This document shows positions 34,253 to 43,033 of a DNA stretch of 64,000 nucleotides, one piece after another. Source of the stretch: UBA1926 sp002337215. Lineage in GTDB: Bacteria > Planctomycetota > Phycisphaerae > Phycisphaerales > UBA1924. Location of the stretch: NCBI GenBank assembly GCA_963973795.1, contig CAXBAF010000011.1, positions 50,432 through 114,431 on the forward strand, given 5' to 3'. The position numbers and the translations under genes were made by a program. Within the stretch, counting starts at the first letter, position 1. The number at the start of each line of letters is the position of its first letter. The notes beneath the pieces are model-generated. The model was not told where the DNA came from. It worked only from the letters and a program-made list of their open reading frames with translations, and did no database searches.

Positions 34253-35113
34253 ATGACCACGACCACATTGAACAAATCAGGCCTCGAGCCGGGGCTCTCA
34301 CCGTTTTCCATCGCCGACCGGACGTTCATCAGCCGGCTGTTCGTCGGGACAGGGAAGTATGGGTCATACGAGCTGATGCAGCAATCGCTCGACGCCTCTG
34401 GGTGCGAGGTGGTGACGGTCGCTGTCCGGCGAGAGCGGCTTGTCAACGAGAAGGGCGAGAGCCTGCTCGACTACATCGACACAAGCCGGTACACGATCCT
34501 GCCGAACACGGCAGGGTGCTTCGACGCCGACGACGCGGTGCGGGTCGCGAGGCTGGGTCGGGAATTGCTCGACCAGCTCGACAACCCGGGCAAGGACTGG
34601 GTCAAGCTCGAGGTGCTGGGCGATAAGAAGACTCTGCTGCCCGATCCTGTCGGGACGATCGAGGCGACTAGGACGCTGGTCGCCGACGGGTTCAAGGTGC
34701 TGGTGTATACAAGCGACGATCCGATCAGTGCGCAGCGGATCAAGGACGCCGGGGCCGCGGCGGTGATGCCCGCGGGCTCGCCCATCGGGTCGGGTCAGGG
34801 CGTGCTGAACCGTAACAACATCGTGCTGTGCCTGGAACTGCTGAAGGGCGATGACCCGGAGTATCCGGTGATCGTCGATGCCGGCGTCGGATCGGCGAGC
34901 GATGTTGCGGAGGCGATGGAACTCGGCGCGGACGGCGTGCTGCTCAACACCGCGATCGCCCACGCCGAGCGGCCCGTGATGATGGGGCACGCGATGCGCA
35001 AGGCGTGCGAGGCGGGGCGGCAGAGCTACCTCGCGGGACGGATCGCCAAGAAGCTGTACGCGACGGCGTCGAGCCCGATGGAAGGCGCGATCTCGTACAT
35101 CCCGGGCGAGTAG
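34253..35113 (+). CDS. thiG: thiazole synthase
   Basis: The 286-residue TIM-barrel enzyme makes the thiazole phosphate carboxylate of thiamine from DXP, dehydroglycine and ThiS-thiocarboxylate. The Schiff-base lysine is Lys118 in WVKLEVLGDKKTLLPD. Other landmarks are LFVGTGKY (29-36), ILPNTAGC (82-89), AAAVMPAGSPIGSGQGV and the phosphate-binding VDAGVGSASDVAEAMELGAD. It is longer than usual (about 256) by an N-terminal extension and an acidic insert near 105-115. The other thiamine genes (thiS, thiH/O, thiF) are not adjacent, and no TPP riboswitch could fit in the 8-bp gap upstream. Confidence 0.95.
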   Translation: MTTTTLNKSGLEPGLSPFSIADRTFISRLFVGTGKYGSYELMQQSLDASGCEVVTVAVRRERLVNEKGESLLDYIDTSRYTILPNTAGCFDADDAVRVARLGRELLDQLDNPGKDWVKLEVLGDKKTLLPDPVGTIEATRTLVADGFKVLVYTSDDPISAQRIKDAGAAAVMPAGSPIGSGQGVLNRNNIVLCLELLKGDDPEYPVIVDAGVGSASDVAEAMELGADGVLLNTAIAHAERPVMMGHAMRKACEAGRQSYLAGRIAKKLYATASSPMEGAISYIPGE

Positions 35114-35151
35114 CTGTCGCAGAGTGAACCTCGGTGCAGCCAGGGCGCAAC

Positions 35152-35182
35152 GAAAAGCCGGGCCCAGAAGGCCCGGCTCCTT
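35152..35182 (-). terminator. bidirectional rho-independent terminator between thiG and mscL
   Basis: A 9-bp perfect stem (AGCCGGGCC / GGCCCGGCT) with a CAGAA loop. On the minus strand it is followed by TTTTCG and ends mscL; on the plus strand CCTTTG follows, so it probably also stops thiG transcripts. Confidence 0.85.
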
Positions 35183-35212
35183 TGATTGTTCACTGAGCGA
35201 TCAGCGAGCAGT

Positions 35213-35635
35213 TCAGCCCTTGCTGAGCGAATCGCGGATCTCGCGGAGGAGCAGCGTGTCCTCGTTGACCGGGGGCGGCGGCGCGGCTTCCTTTTCCTTC
35301 TCGAACTTCTTCATCGCCGAGTTCATCGCCTTGATCACCAGGAACAGCGCGAACGCGATGATGACGAAGCTGATGAGAGCGTTGATGAACTCGCCGTACA
35401 TGATCGCGACCTCGGCGAGCTCCGCGCCGTCCTCCGCGACGCTGGCTTCCTGAAGAACGATCTTCAGATTGCTGAAGTCGACCCGACCGAGGGCCATCCC
35501 GATCGGGGGCATGATGACCTTGTCGACAAGGGTCTTGACGATCGTGCCGAACGCGGCACCGATGACGATGCCCACCGCCATGTCGATGACATTGCCGCGC
35601 ATCGCGAAATCTTGGAACTCTTTGATCATGCCCAT
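35213..35635 (-). CDS. mscL: large-conductance mechanosensitive channel
   Basis: The 140-residue protein matches MscL: MIKEFQDFAMRGNVIDMAVG (N-terminal helix into TM1), GIVIGAAFGTIVKTLVDKVI with the gate glycines and alanines, PPIGMALG, then TM2 (FINALISFVIIAFALFLVIKAMN) and a charged C-terminal helix ending LLLREIRDSL. The homopentamer opens under membrane tension to release solutes at osmotic downshock. I start at 35635 (AGAGGG upstream), dropping a 13-residue upstream in-frame extension. Monocistronic, ending at the hairpin at 35152-35182. Confidence 0.95.
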   Translation of the reverse strand: MGMIKEFQDFAMRGNVIDMAVGIVIGAAFGTIVKTLVDKVIMPPIGMALGRVDFSNLKIVLQEASVAEDGAELAEVAIMYGEFINALISFVIIAFALFLVIKAMNSAMKKFEKEKEAAPPPPVNEDTLLLREIRDSLSKG

Positions 35636-35848
35636 GATGGAAACCCTCTTCTGATGATGTGCTTCACCGGTCAAAAGTGCTATAAACCGCTCGCCCTGGC
35701 CGGCCGAGAACCGTCAGGGATAACGTCAGCCAACCCGAATCATAACGAAATGCTCTCCTTTTTGTCCGAGTTTTGCCGATCAAGCCCTCGGTGTGTGCTT
35801 GTTCGGTACCCCCGGTCTTCTGGTGAGTTCTTCACCAAGGGCATCCGG

Positions 35849-35854
35849 TACCAT
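35849..35854 (+). promoter_or_regulatory. putative -10 element for the transhydrogenase operon
   Basis: TACCAT lies 50 nt before the pntAA ATG, in a 269-bp divergent gap with mscL. A GGAG Shine-Dalgarno lies in the implied leader. No clear -35. Confidence 0.3.
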
Positions 35855-35904
35855 CGTCAACGGTTCGCGATAGCACCGAAAACCGTCGGCACGGAGACCT
35901 CGGC

Positions 35905-37047
35905 ATGAACGCGCTTTTTCCGAAAGAGACCGACGCCGCGGAGACCCGAGTCGCGGCCTCACCCGAATCGGTCGCATCGATCACAGGTCTCGGTCTCTCA
36001 GTCGTCGTCGAGAGCGGCATCGGCACCGGGGTCGGTTGGCAGGACGCCGACTACAAGGAGGCCGGGGCGACGATCGCCAAAGACCGCACCGAACTGTTCT
36101 CGACTGCCGGGCTCGTCGTGTGCGTCCGCGCGCCCGATCCCGCGTCGATTGGGTCGATCCAGAGCGGGTCGATGTACGCCGGCTTCCTCGATCCGTTCAA
36201 CCGGAGCGATCTCGTGCACGCCTTCGCGAACGCGGGTGTCAGCGCGATGAGCATGGAGATGGTGCCACGCACGACCCGAGCCCAGAAACTCGACGCGCTG
36301 TCGAGCCAGCACAGCATCGCGGGCTATTACATGGTCATCCTCGCGGCCGAACGGCTCGGAAAAGCACTGCCCATGATGGCAACGCCCTCCGGCGTCATCC
36401 AGCCCGCGCGGGTGCTTGTCATCGGCGCCGGCGTCGCGGGGCTCCAGGCGATCGCGACCGCGAAGCGGCTCGGCGCCCGGATCGAGGCGTTCGATACCCG
36501 CCCCGCGGTGAAGGAGCAGGTCGAATCGCTCGGTGCCAAGTTCATCGAAATCGACCTCGGTGAGTCGGGCGAGATCGAGGGCGGCTACGCAAAGGAACTC
36601 ACCCCCGAGCAGGTCGCCAAGCAGCAGGAGGGAATGACCAAGGCCCTCGAGCGCTCGGACATCGTCATCACCACGGCGGCGCTGTTCGGCAGGCCCGCCC
36701 CGGTCGTCATCACCGACGCGATGCTCGAGCGGATGAAGCCGGGCTCTCTCGTCGTCGATTACGCCGTCGCAACCGGCGGCAACGTCGAGGGATCGGTCAT
36801 GGGCGACGAGGTCATCAGGCACGGCGTCCGGATCGTCGGTCTGGAGAACTACCCGGGCCGCGTCGCATTCGATGCGAGCCGGATGTACGCGAACAACATC
36901 GCCGGCCTGATCCAGGTCCTCTTCGATAAAGAGAGCGGGTCGCTCGTGCTCAACCGCGAGGACGACATCGTCGCGGGTTGCCTGATCACGCACGGCGGCG
37001 AGATCGTCAACGAACGCATCCGGGCGCATCTCGCCCAAACGACCTGA
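35905..37047 (+). CDS. pntAA: NAD(P) transhydrogenase subunit alpha, part 1 (NAD-binding)
   Basis: The 380-residue protein is domain I of proton-translocating transhydrogenase, cytoplasmic and NAD(H)-binding. Key segments are TRAQKLDALSSQHSIAGY (124-141), the Rossmann loop VLVIGAGVAGLQAIATAKRL (170-189), the KELTPEQVAKQQEG region, GRPAPVVIT and GGNVEGSV. The alpha chain is split, as in Rhodospirillum: the membrane helices follow as a separate gene. The enzyme uses the proton gradient to drive NADH to NADPH transfer. It is the first gene of a three-gene operon. Confidence 0.94.
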   Translation: MNALFPKETDAAETRVAASPESVASITGLGLSVVVESGIGTGVGWQDADYKEAGATIAKDRTELFSTAGLVVCVRAPDPASIGSIQSGSMYAGFLDPFNRSDLVHAFANAGVSAMSMEMVPRTTRAQKLDALSSQHSIAGYYMVILAAERLGKALPMMATPSGVIQPARVLVIGAGVAGLQAIATAKRLGARIEAFDTRPAVKEQVESLGAKFIEIDLGESGEIEGGYAKELTPEQVAKQQEGMTKALERSDIVITTAALFGRPAPVVITDAMLERMKPGSLVVDYAVATGGNVEGSVMGDEVIRHGVRIVGLENYPGRVAFDASRMYANNIAGLIQVLFDKESGSLVLNREDDIVAGCLITHGGEIVNERIRAHLAQTT

Positions 37048-37123
37048 ACCAGCCATTCCCAGCGCCCGCCGACCGGTGATCGAACGCCACATCCCGAATC
37101 GTGAACCACACGGAAGCCGACCC

Positions 37124-37408
37124 ATGAATTTCCTGACCTACGCGTTCATCTTCCTCCTCGCCATGTTCCTGGGCGTGGAATTGATCCGCAAAGTGCCCGC
37201 GCAGCTGCACACGCCGCTTATGAGCGGGTCCAACGCGATCAGCGGCATCAGCCTGATCGGCGCGATGGTCGTCGTCGCGACCGCGGGCGGGAGCCGGATC
37301 GCTCTGCTGCTGGGCGGCCTCGCCGTCGGATTCGCCGCGATCAACGTGGTGGGGGGCTACGTCGTCACCGACCGGATGCTCGCCATGTTCAAGTCAAGCA
37401 AGCCGTAA
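37124..37408 (+). CDS. pntAB: NAD(P) transhydrogenase subunit alpha, part 2 (membrane)
   Basis: The 94-residue protein consists of three membrane helices (FLTYAFIFLLAMFLGVELI, AISGISLIGAMVVVATA, IALLLGGLAVGFAAINVVGG) with PAQLHTPLMSGSNAISG between, the conserved signature of the alpha-chain transmembrane domain. It sits between the pntAA and pntB genes, with 76 bp upstream and 18 bp downstream. The ATG at 37124 is chosen because the protein family begins at this point and earlier codons look non-coding. Confidence 0.93.
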   Translation: MNFLTYAFIFLLAMFLGVELIRKVPAQLHTPLMSGSNAISGISLIGAMVVVATAGGSRIALLLGGLAVGFAAINVVGGYVVTDRMLAMFKSSKP

Positions 37409-37426
37409 GCGGTGGAGACCACGACC

Positions 37427-38965
37427 ATGACCATCCTCGCCACCATCCTGCTGCTCGTCGCCGGCGTCTGCTTCATCATGGGCCTCAAGCTACTCGGGAA
37501 GGGCGCGACCGCCCGCCGGGGCAACCAGGTCTCCGCGGTCGGCATGACCGCCGCCGTCCTCGGGACGCTCATCTCGATCATCGGCACCCAATCCGCATCG
37601 GCATTCTTCGGCGGCGGTCTCGATTCTCCCTTCCTCTGGATCCTCGCCGGACTGCTGGTCGGCGGTGCGATCGGTCTCCCCGCGGCCCGCCTGGTCAAGA
37701 TGACAGCGATGCCCGAGATGGTCGCGTTGTTCAACGGCACGGGCGGCATCGCCAGCTTGCTGATCGGCTGGGGCGAACTCCAGAAGGGATGGACGCTCGC
37801 CCGCGTGCTCGACGGATCAGCGCTGGGCGTGGAAACAGCCGCATCGGTCACACCCGACACTCCGACACAGGCCCGGCTGGCTGACGCGGCAGATCAACTC
37901 GCCCACGCCGCGTCGAGCACGGTGTCCTCATTCTCCGCCGCGTCGATCTTCCTTGCCATTCTCATCGGCGGGGTGACCTTCACCGGCAGCCTCATCGCGT
38001 TCGGGAAGCTCAGCGGCAAGATCAAGTCACAGCCACTCCTCTATCCGGGTCAGCGGTTCGTCAACATCCTGCTCCTTCTCGTCCTCGTCGCCTGCGGCGT
38101 CTGGATCACCATCGAACCGCTCGCGACGACACCGCTCTACATCGCCGTCACCCTCTCGTTCGTGCTTGGTGTCGCCTTCGTCATCCCCATCGGGGGAGGC
38201 GACATGCCCGTCGTGATCAGCCTGCTCAACTCCTACTCGGGGCTCGCCGCGTGCGCCGCGGGGTTCGCGGTCAATAGCGAACTGCTCATCATCACCGGTG
38301 CCCTTGTCGGTGCGAGCGGCCTCATCCTCACGCGAATCATGTGCCTCGCGATGAACCGGAGCCTTCCCAACGTGCTCTTCTCAGGGTTCGGCGCGGCCGA
38401 CACGGGCGCCACGACAGGCGACGGTGAGCAGAAGGAAGCCAAGATCCTGACGCCCGACAAGGCGTACTTCATGCTCGAGGCCGCCCAGCGGGTCATTTTC
38501 GTCCCTGGGTATGGGATGGCGGTCGCCCAGGCCCAGCACGCCGTGAAGGAACTCGCGACGCTCATGGAGGACCACGGCATCGAGGTCCAGTTCGTCGTCC
38601 ACCCCGTCGCCGGGCGGATGCCGGGGCACATGAACGTGCTGCTCGCCGAGGCGGACGTGCCCTACGAGAAGCTGTTCGAGCTCGACGACGTGAACCCGAC
38701 GATGGAGTCGGTCGATGTCGCGATCGTGCTCGGTGCCAACGACGTGGTCAACCCGCTCGCGATGGAAGAGGGGAGCCCGATCGCGGGGATGCCGATCGCC
38801 GAGGTCCACCGCGCCAAGACGGTCTTCACCCTCAAGCGGTCGATGCGCTCGGGATACGCGGGCATCGACAACCCGCTGTTTTACCTCGACAACAACTACA
38901 TGGTGCTGGGAGACGCAAAGGCAACGATCCAAGCGCTCGCCGACGAGTTCAAGGCCGAGGACTGA
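37427..38965 (+). CDS. pntB: NAD(P) transhydrogenase subunit beta
   Basis: The 512-residue protein has the multi-helix membrane domain II (for example GLKLLGKGATARRGNQVSAVG, then GTGGIASLLIG) and the C-terminal NADP(H)-binding domain III (YGMAVAQAQHAVKELATLMED, HPVAGRMPGHMNVLLAEADV, ALVANDVVNP-like VLGANDVVNP, and KRSMRSGYAGIDNPLF). GGTGGAG lies 8 nt before the ATG at 37427; a GTG at 37412 is less likely. It is longer than average because of an insert at about residues 135-170 near an additional hydrophobic helix. Confidence 0.94.
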   Translation: MTILATILLLVAGVCFIMGLKLLGKGATARRGNQVSAVGMTAAVLGTLISIIGTQSASAFFGGGLDSPFLWILAGLLVGGAIGLPAARLVKMTAMPEMVALFNGTGGIASLLIGWGELQKGWTLARVLDGSALGVETAASVTPDTPTQARLADAADQLAHAASSTVSSFSAASIFLAILIGGVTFTGSLIAFGKLSGKIKSQPLLYPGQRFVNILLLLVLVACGVWITIEPLATTPLYIAVTLSFVLGVAFVIPIGGGDMPVVISLLNSYSGLAACAAGFAVNSELLIITGALVGASGLILTRIMCLAMNRSLPNVLFSGFGAADTGATTGDGEQKEAKILTPDKAYFMLEAAQRVIFVPGYGMAVAQAQHAVKELATLMEDHGIEVQFVVHPVAGRMPGHMNVLLAEADVPYEKLFELDDVNPTMESVDVAIVLGANDVVNPLAMEEGSPIAGMPIAEVHRAKTVFTLKRSMRSGYAGIDNPLFYLDNNYMVLGDAKATIQALADEFKAED

Positions 38966-38989
38966 CCGGAGAGCCGCACGCCCTCCCGT

Positions 38990-40396
38990 TTACTTCTCGA
39001 CCGCGCCGCCCGCCTCTTCCCAGGCGAGCCAGCCGCCGCGCACGTTCACGGCCTCGCGCCCCGACCGCTTCAGAAACGCGACCGATCGCGCCGACCGCTT
39101 CCCGCTCCGGCAGCTCACATAGATCGGCTCACCATCCGGAACCTCGCCGAACCGCCCGCGGAGCCGGGTGTGCGAGATGTTCGAAGCGCCGGGCATGTGC
39201 CCCGCGTCGAACTCGGACCGTCTCCGCACATCCAGAATCGTCCGGTCTCCCGGGTCGAGAGCGGAGAGCCCCTGCACCGTGATCTCACGGACCTTCGCCG
39301 ACGAGGCGGGTGAACCCGTGACCTCATCGGCCGGGCACCACGACTCGATCCGGTCGCACCCGATCCGGACGAGCTGCCGGACAGTGTCGCCGAGCCGATC
39401 CTCACCGACGATCAGGCAGATCCGATCATCGATTCTGACCATCGAGCCCGCGTCGGTCGCGAACGAGCCGCCCAGCGGGAACGACAGCGAGCCCGGAATG
39501 TGTCCCGAAACGAACGACTCCCAATTCCGCGTGTCGATGATCGTGAACTCACTCGGATCGATGGCGCCAGCTCGCTCGACCGAGATTCTTTCCGGCTCGG
39601 GCAGTGACCCGAGCACCGGAGGCCCGTCCCGGTTGAGCCGCTTCATATCCGCAAAGTACATGGGCGGCTCGGGCTGCCCGTCGAGGATGTATCCGACGAA
39701 ATCGGACTCGTTTCCTGAGAGCTTGATCGCGGGGTTGAACCGCCGCTCGTAGCCGATCGTGCTCATCGGCACCGCCCCGAGCGCCTTGCCGCACGCGCTA
39801 CCCGCCCCATGCCCGGGCCAGACCTGGACGAAATCCGGGATTGAACTGAGTCGGTCGAGCGAGTGGTACAGATCGTGCGCACCGGTCTCCATGGTCCCGA
39901 CTTGTCCCGCAGCGGTCTCGAGCAGATCGGGCCGACCAAGATCGCCCACGAACAGAAAGTCTCCTGAGATCAGGCCGATGGGGGCATCGGCATCAGCGCC
40001 GCCGTCGGTCACCAGGTACACCATGTGCTCGGGCGTGTGCCCCGGCGTGTGGATCGCCTCGAATCCGATGTTGCCGATGCTGAACCGATCGCCGTGCTTC
40101 AGTTCAGTATGGGATGTTCCCGCGAGCCAGCCAGAACGCCAGTCGTTGCCGCCCTCGTTGGAGACATAGACATGTGCGCCAACGCGATCGGCGGTCTCGC
40201 GGGCTCCGCTGACGAAGTCCGCATGGATGTGCGTTTCTGCGACCCCGACGATCCTGAGGCCGTTCGCTTCGGCGAGATCGATGTAGCGATCGACGTCACG
40301 GAGCGGATCGAACAGGATCGCCTCACCCGTTGCCTGGCAGCCGATCAGGTACGCCGCCTGCGCGAGCCCTTCGTCGTAGATCGTGCGCATGAACAT
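38990..40396 (-). CDS. MBL-fold metallohydrolase with two rhodanese domains (persulfide-dioxygenase-like)
   Basis: Residues 1-250 are a metallo-beta-lactamase domain with THIHAD (55-60), HTPGHT (116-121), GDLGRPD (151-157) and PGHG (194-197), as in ETHE1/Blh-type persulfide dioxygenases and relatives. Two rhodanese domains follow. The first (about 275-360; IIDTRNWESFVSGHIPG) has no Cys in its active loop (VGEDRLGD) and is probably inactive; the second (about 375-465; ILDVRRRSEFDAGHMPG) has Cys429 in VSCRSGKRS. The set suggests handling of sulfane sulfur, feeding a persulfide from the rhodanese to the oxygenase. GGGGAGA precedes the ATG at 40396. Confidence 0.87.
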   Translation of the reverse strand: MFMRTIYDEGLAQAAYLIGCQATGEAILFDPLRDVDRYIDLAEANGLRIVGVAETHIHADFVSGARETADRVGAHVYVSNEGGNDWRSGWLAGTSHTELKHGDRFSIGNIGFEAIHTPGHTPEHMVYLVTDGGADADAPIGLISGDFLFVGDLGRPDLLETAAGQVGTMETGAHDLYHSLDRLSSIPDFVQVWPGHGAGSACGKALGAVPMSTIGYERRFNPAIKLSGNESDFVGYILDGQPEPPMYFADMKRLNRDGPPVLGSLPEPERISVERAGAIDPSEFTIIDTRNWESFVSGHIPGSLSFPLGGSFATDAGSMVRIDDRICLIVGEDRLGDTVRQLVRIGCDRIESWCPADEVTGSPASSAKVREITVQGLSALDPGDRTILDVRRRSEFDAGHMPGASNISHTRLRGRFGEVPDGEPIYVSCRSGKRSARSVAFLKRSGREAVNVRGGWLAWEEAGGAVEK

Positions 40397-40463
40397 GCGT
40401 GGTTCTCCCCGCGTGTCGCCAGCCGATGGTCTGAATGCCGCTGAACGAAGCGTTAGAAGTATG

Positions 40464-42356
40464 CTATTCGGCCGCGGGCTCCGCCGCCGCGGGCTCCGCC
40501 GCCGCGGTTTCCGTCGCCGGGAGTTCCGCTGCCGCAGTGGAGCGGGCCCGGAACGCGAGGAACATCGGAATCTCCGCCCGGGCCCTGTTCTCTTCCTCGG
40601 CCCGAGGCCCCGGCTCACTCTCGCGAGGGCTGGTCCATTCCTCCAGCGACTCGATGGCGAATCCGGCGTCCGCGAGCGCGCGCACATACGCGGAGATCGG
40701 GCGGTGGAACGTCGTCGTCGTGATCGCTTCGGCACCCGAAGACGCGGACCCCGGGTTCATGGTGATCTCGACCGACGACTCGCTCATGTAGGCATCGACG
40801 CGGCGAAACTGTTTCTGGTTCTGGGGATTCGCTCCGACCCAGCCCCACGCGGTCGTGCGCGGCGTGCGGAACGCGGGGTGCAGGATCACCCCGATCAGTT
40901 CGCCCCCGGGGCGGAGCATCCGCGATGTGCCGCGGAGCACGGCATCGAGGTCCGCGATGTTCATCAGCGCCATGAGGCAGACCGCCGAGTCGAACTTCGT
41001 TTCGGACGCGTCCGGGACCGCCTCGGCGAGTGATTGCGCGTCGCCTTCGTAGTAGGTGATCCTGCTCTCGGCGTCGCCCAGTTCTCGGGCGCGTTCGATC
41101 AGGCCGGCGGCGGCGTCAACTCCGACGACCGTCGCGCCCCGTTCGGCGAGCGCACGGCTGAGCACGCCTTGGCCGCACGCGATGTCGAGGATCGTGCGCC
41201 CGCGGGCGTCCCCGATCAGATCGAGCGTGCGGGGGATGAGCAGACGCTGGTAGAGGTCGTTCCCGCGTCCGCCGATCAGGTCGTCGTACCACGCGCTGAC
41301 CGGGTCCCAGTGGGTGGGCGACGCGTTGCCCTCGGCGTCGAACGTCTTGCTCGGGACGGCCCCCGAGGGCGGGTTCTTGCCCACGAGTTCGTAGAACGGT
41401 GCGGGCGCGGGGCACGACTGCCGTGTCCGCTCGCCGGTGATCGGGTGGGCGAAGGTGACCTCGCCGAGATGCAGCGCGAGGCGCGGGATGTCGTCGCGGC
41501 GGGTGCGGTACGCGCGATCGCCGGCGACGGGGGTGCCGGCCTCGGCCATGTGCGCGCGCAATTGGTAGGGGTGGTCGGTCTCCGCCCGGAGGCGGACCAG
41601 GGTGAGCCCGTCCCGGGACGCGACCGGGCGCACGTGCGTGACCGCGGCGTGCGGCTTGTCGGGGCCGGTGGGCGCCGCTTCGTGATCGTCCACCGACTGC
41701 GCAACCCCCCGCGAGTTCTCGATCAGCCTCGAGCGGATCGTGGACGGCGGCGTGTCGGGCGAGATGTAGCCCTCGATGAGCGCGAGATAGATGCGGTCGG
41801 TCGCCCGGCTTCGGAACTGCCGGCGGAGGTCCTCGGTGGCCTCGTCCGTGCGTGCAAAGACGAGCACGCCCGACGCGTCGCGATCGATCTCGTGGATCGG
41901 GAAGACGCGGAGGTTCCGCTCGCGGCGTCGCTTGAGCTCTTCGCGGGTGATGTCGAGGGCGGTGGCTGTGCGCGAACGCACGGCCGCGGTGACGACGCCG
42001 ACTGGTTTCTTGACGACAACGATGTGCTCGTCGAGGTGGAGGATCTCGATCGGATCCGGGCGTCGCTGGTCCTGATAGCCTCCGCGATCGTCCGGTCGAT
42101 TGCCGGTGTAGCGGTCGGGCCTGCGGTTCGGTCCGCCGCCGTGTCCGCCCCCTTGCCCACCGCGGTATCCGTCTCGGTGTCCGTCTCTGGGGCCACCGCC
42201 GTGACCGCCGCCGGGGCCGCGCCCGCCTCCGCCGAAGCGGTTGCCGCCGGGGCGGCCCTGGCCACCCTGATTGCCTTGGTAGCCTTGTTGTCTGGGTCGG
42301 TTGCCGAAGGGTTTGTTGTTGCGATTGGACTGGTCACCGCCGGAGCGGTTGTTCAT
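40464..42356 (-). CDS. fusion: Gly/Arg-rich tail, RluA-type pseudouridine synthase, SAM methyltransferase
   Basis: The 630-residue protein has three parts. Residues 1-100 are low-complexity and rich in Gly, Arg, Asn and His, like an RNA-binding RGG tail. Residues 101-330 match RluA/RsuA-family pseudouridine synthases: ILHLDEHIVVVKKPVGVVT, the catalytic loop HEIDRDASGVLVFAR (Asp158), RIYLALIEG, ETDHPYQLRAHMAEAGTPVAGD and PRLALHLGEVTFAHP. Residues 345-605 are a class I methyltransferase (ILDIACGQGVLSRALAERGA, 389-408). The C-terminus is a 15-bp-repeat Ala/Glu/Pro tail. The start overlaps the coaB stop as ATGA. A bifunctional rRNA or tRNA modifier is likely; the target is unknown. Confidence 0.85.
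   Translation of the reverse strand: MNNRSGGDQSNRNNKPFGNRPRQQGYQGNQGGQGRPGGNRFGGGGRGPGGGHGGGPRDGHRDGYRGGQGGGHGGGPNRRPDRYTGNRPDDRGGYQDQRRPDPIEILHLDEHIVVVKKPVGVVTAAVRSRTATALDITREELKRRRERNLRVFPIHEIDRDASGVLVFARTDEATEDLRRQFRSRATDRIYLALIEGYISPDTPPSTIRSRLIENSRGVAQSVDDHEAAPTGPDKPHAAVTHVRPVASRDGLTLVRLRAETDHPYQLRAHMAEAGTPVAGDRAYRTRRDDIPRLALHLGEVTFAHPITGERTRQSCPAPAPFYELVGKNPPSGAVPSKTFDAEGNASPTHWDPVSAWYDDLIGGRGNDLYQRLLIPRTLDLIGDARGRTILDIACGQGVLSRALAERGATVVGVDAAAGLIERARELGDAESRITYYEGDAQSLAEAVPDASETKFDSAVCLMALMNIADLDAVLRGTSRMLRPGGELIGVILHPAFRTPRTTAWGWVGANPQNQKQFRRVDAYMSESSVEITMNPGSASSGAEAITTTTFHRPISAYVRALADAGFAIESLEEWTSPRESEPGPRAEEENRARAEIPMFLAFRARSTAAAELPATETAAAEPAAAEPAAE
40471..40530 (-). repeat. four tandem 15-bp repeats coding an Ala-Glu-Pro tail
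   Basis: Four copies of a 15-base unit (GCCGCGGGCTCCGCC on the plus strand, two exact, two diverged) lie at the 3' end of the fusion gene and encode AELPA-TETAA-AEPAA-AEPAA just before the stop. Confidence 0.9.
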
Positions 42357-43033
42357 GTGCGGTGCGATGTTCTGCACTCCCTAAGTGAGACGGCCGAGGC
42401 CGATTTGAGTTGCTTGAGCAACCAGGACGCGAATGTTTGTTTCGAGATCGGCCCGTCGGTGGTCGCGACGAGATCGCCCCCCCGACGGTAGATCGTTGCG
42501 GCGATCCGGTCCGCGTCCATCGTCTCGAGCGGGTTGGCGACGATGAAATCCACGTTCTTCCGCTCGAGTTTGCGGAGGGCGGACGATTTAGTCGTTTCGC
42601 TGGGTTCGAGTGCGAAACCGACCAGGGTCTGGTCTCCGCGGGCGCGATCGGCGCAGCCGCGGAGGAGGTCGGGCGTGGGCCGGAGTTCCAGCGTCGGCGC
42701 GTCGTCACCCCGGCGCCATTTGGTTTCCCGGCAATCCTTCGGCACCACGGGGGTGAAATCGGAGACCGCGGCTGCCATGATGAGCATGTCGCACCACGGG
42801 AGATGCTCTTCAAGCAGAGCCTGGAGATCGGCGGTGGACTGGAAACGGATGATGTCGATCTGTCCGTGTTCGGGGATCATCGCGTGCGGGCCCATGAGCA
42901 GGCGGACTTCCCACCCCATGTCGGCCGCGGTCTCGGCGAGGGCGCTGCCGACGCGTCCGCTTGAGCGATTGCCGAGGAACCGTACCGCATCGATTGGTTC
43001 GTGCGTGGGGCCTGCCGTGATCAGGAGTCGCAT
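42353..43033 (-). CDS. coaB: stand-alone phosphopantothenate-cysteine ligase (CoaB domain)
   Basis: The 226-residue protein has only the CoaB half of the usual CoaBC: LLITAGPTHEPIDAVRFLGN, RSSGRVGSALAE (the nucleotide loop), MAAAVSDFTP, the LxPTPDLL motif and VGFALE. CoaB activates 4'-phosphopantothenate with CTP or ATP and adds cysteine in coenzyme A synthesis. The decarboxylase CoaC is not adjacent, so the pair is split. AAGGCGG lies 5 nt before the ATG. Its stop overlaps the start of the pseudouridine synthase fusion (ATGA), coupling the two genes. Confidence 0.88.
   Translation of the reverse strand: MRLLITAGPTHEPIDAVRFLGNRSSGRVGSALAETAADMGWEVRLLMGPHAMIPEHGQIDIIRFQSTADLQALLEEHLPWCDMLIMAAAVSDFTPVVPKDCRETKWRRGDDAPTLELRPTPDLLRGCADRARGDQTLVGFALEPSETTKSSALRKLERKNVDFIVANPLETMDADRIAATIYRRGGDLVATTDGPISKQTFASWLLKQLKSASAVSLRECRTSHRT

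Noticed and set aside
35636..35674. Thirteen-residue N-terminal extension of MscL
   Set aside because: MscL proteins begin at M(x)xIKEF, and AGAGGG is placed correctly for the ATG at 35635.
40397..40735. N-terminal extension of the MBL-rhodanese protein
   Set aside because: The 113 extra residues are a Ser/Arg/Pro-rich shadow of the neighbouring methyltransferase coding sequence; GGGGAGA supports the ATG at 40396.
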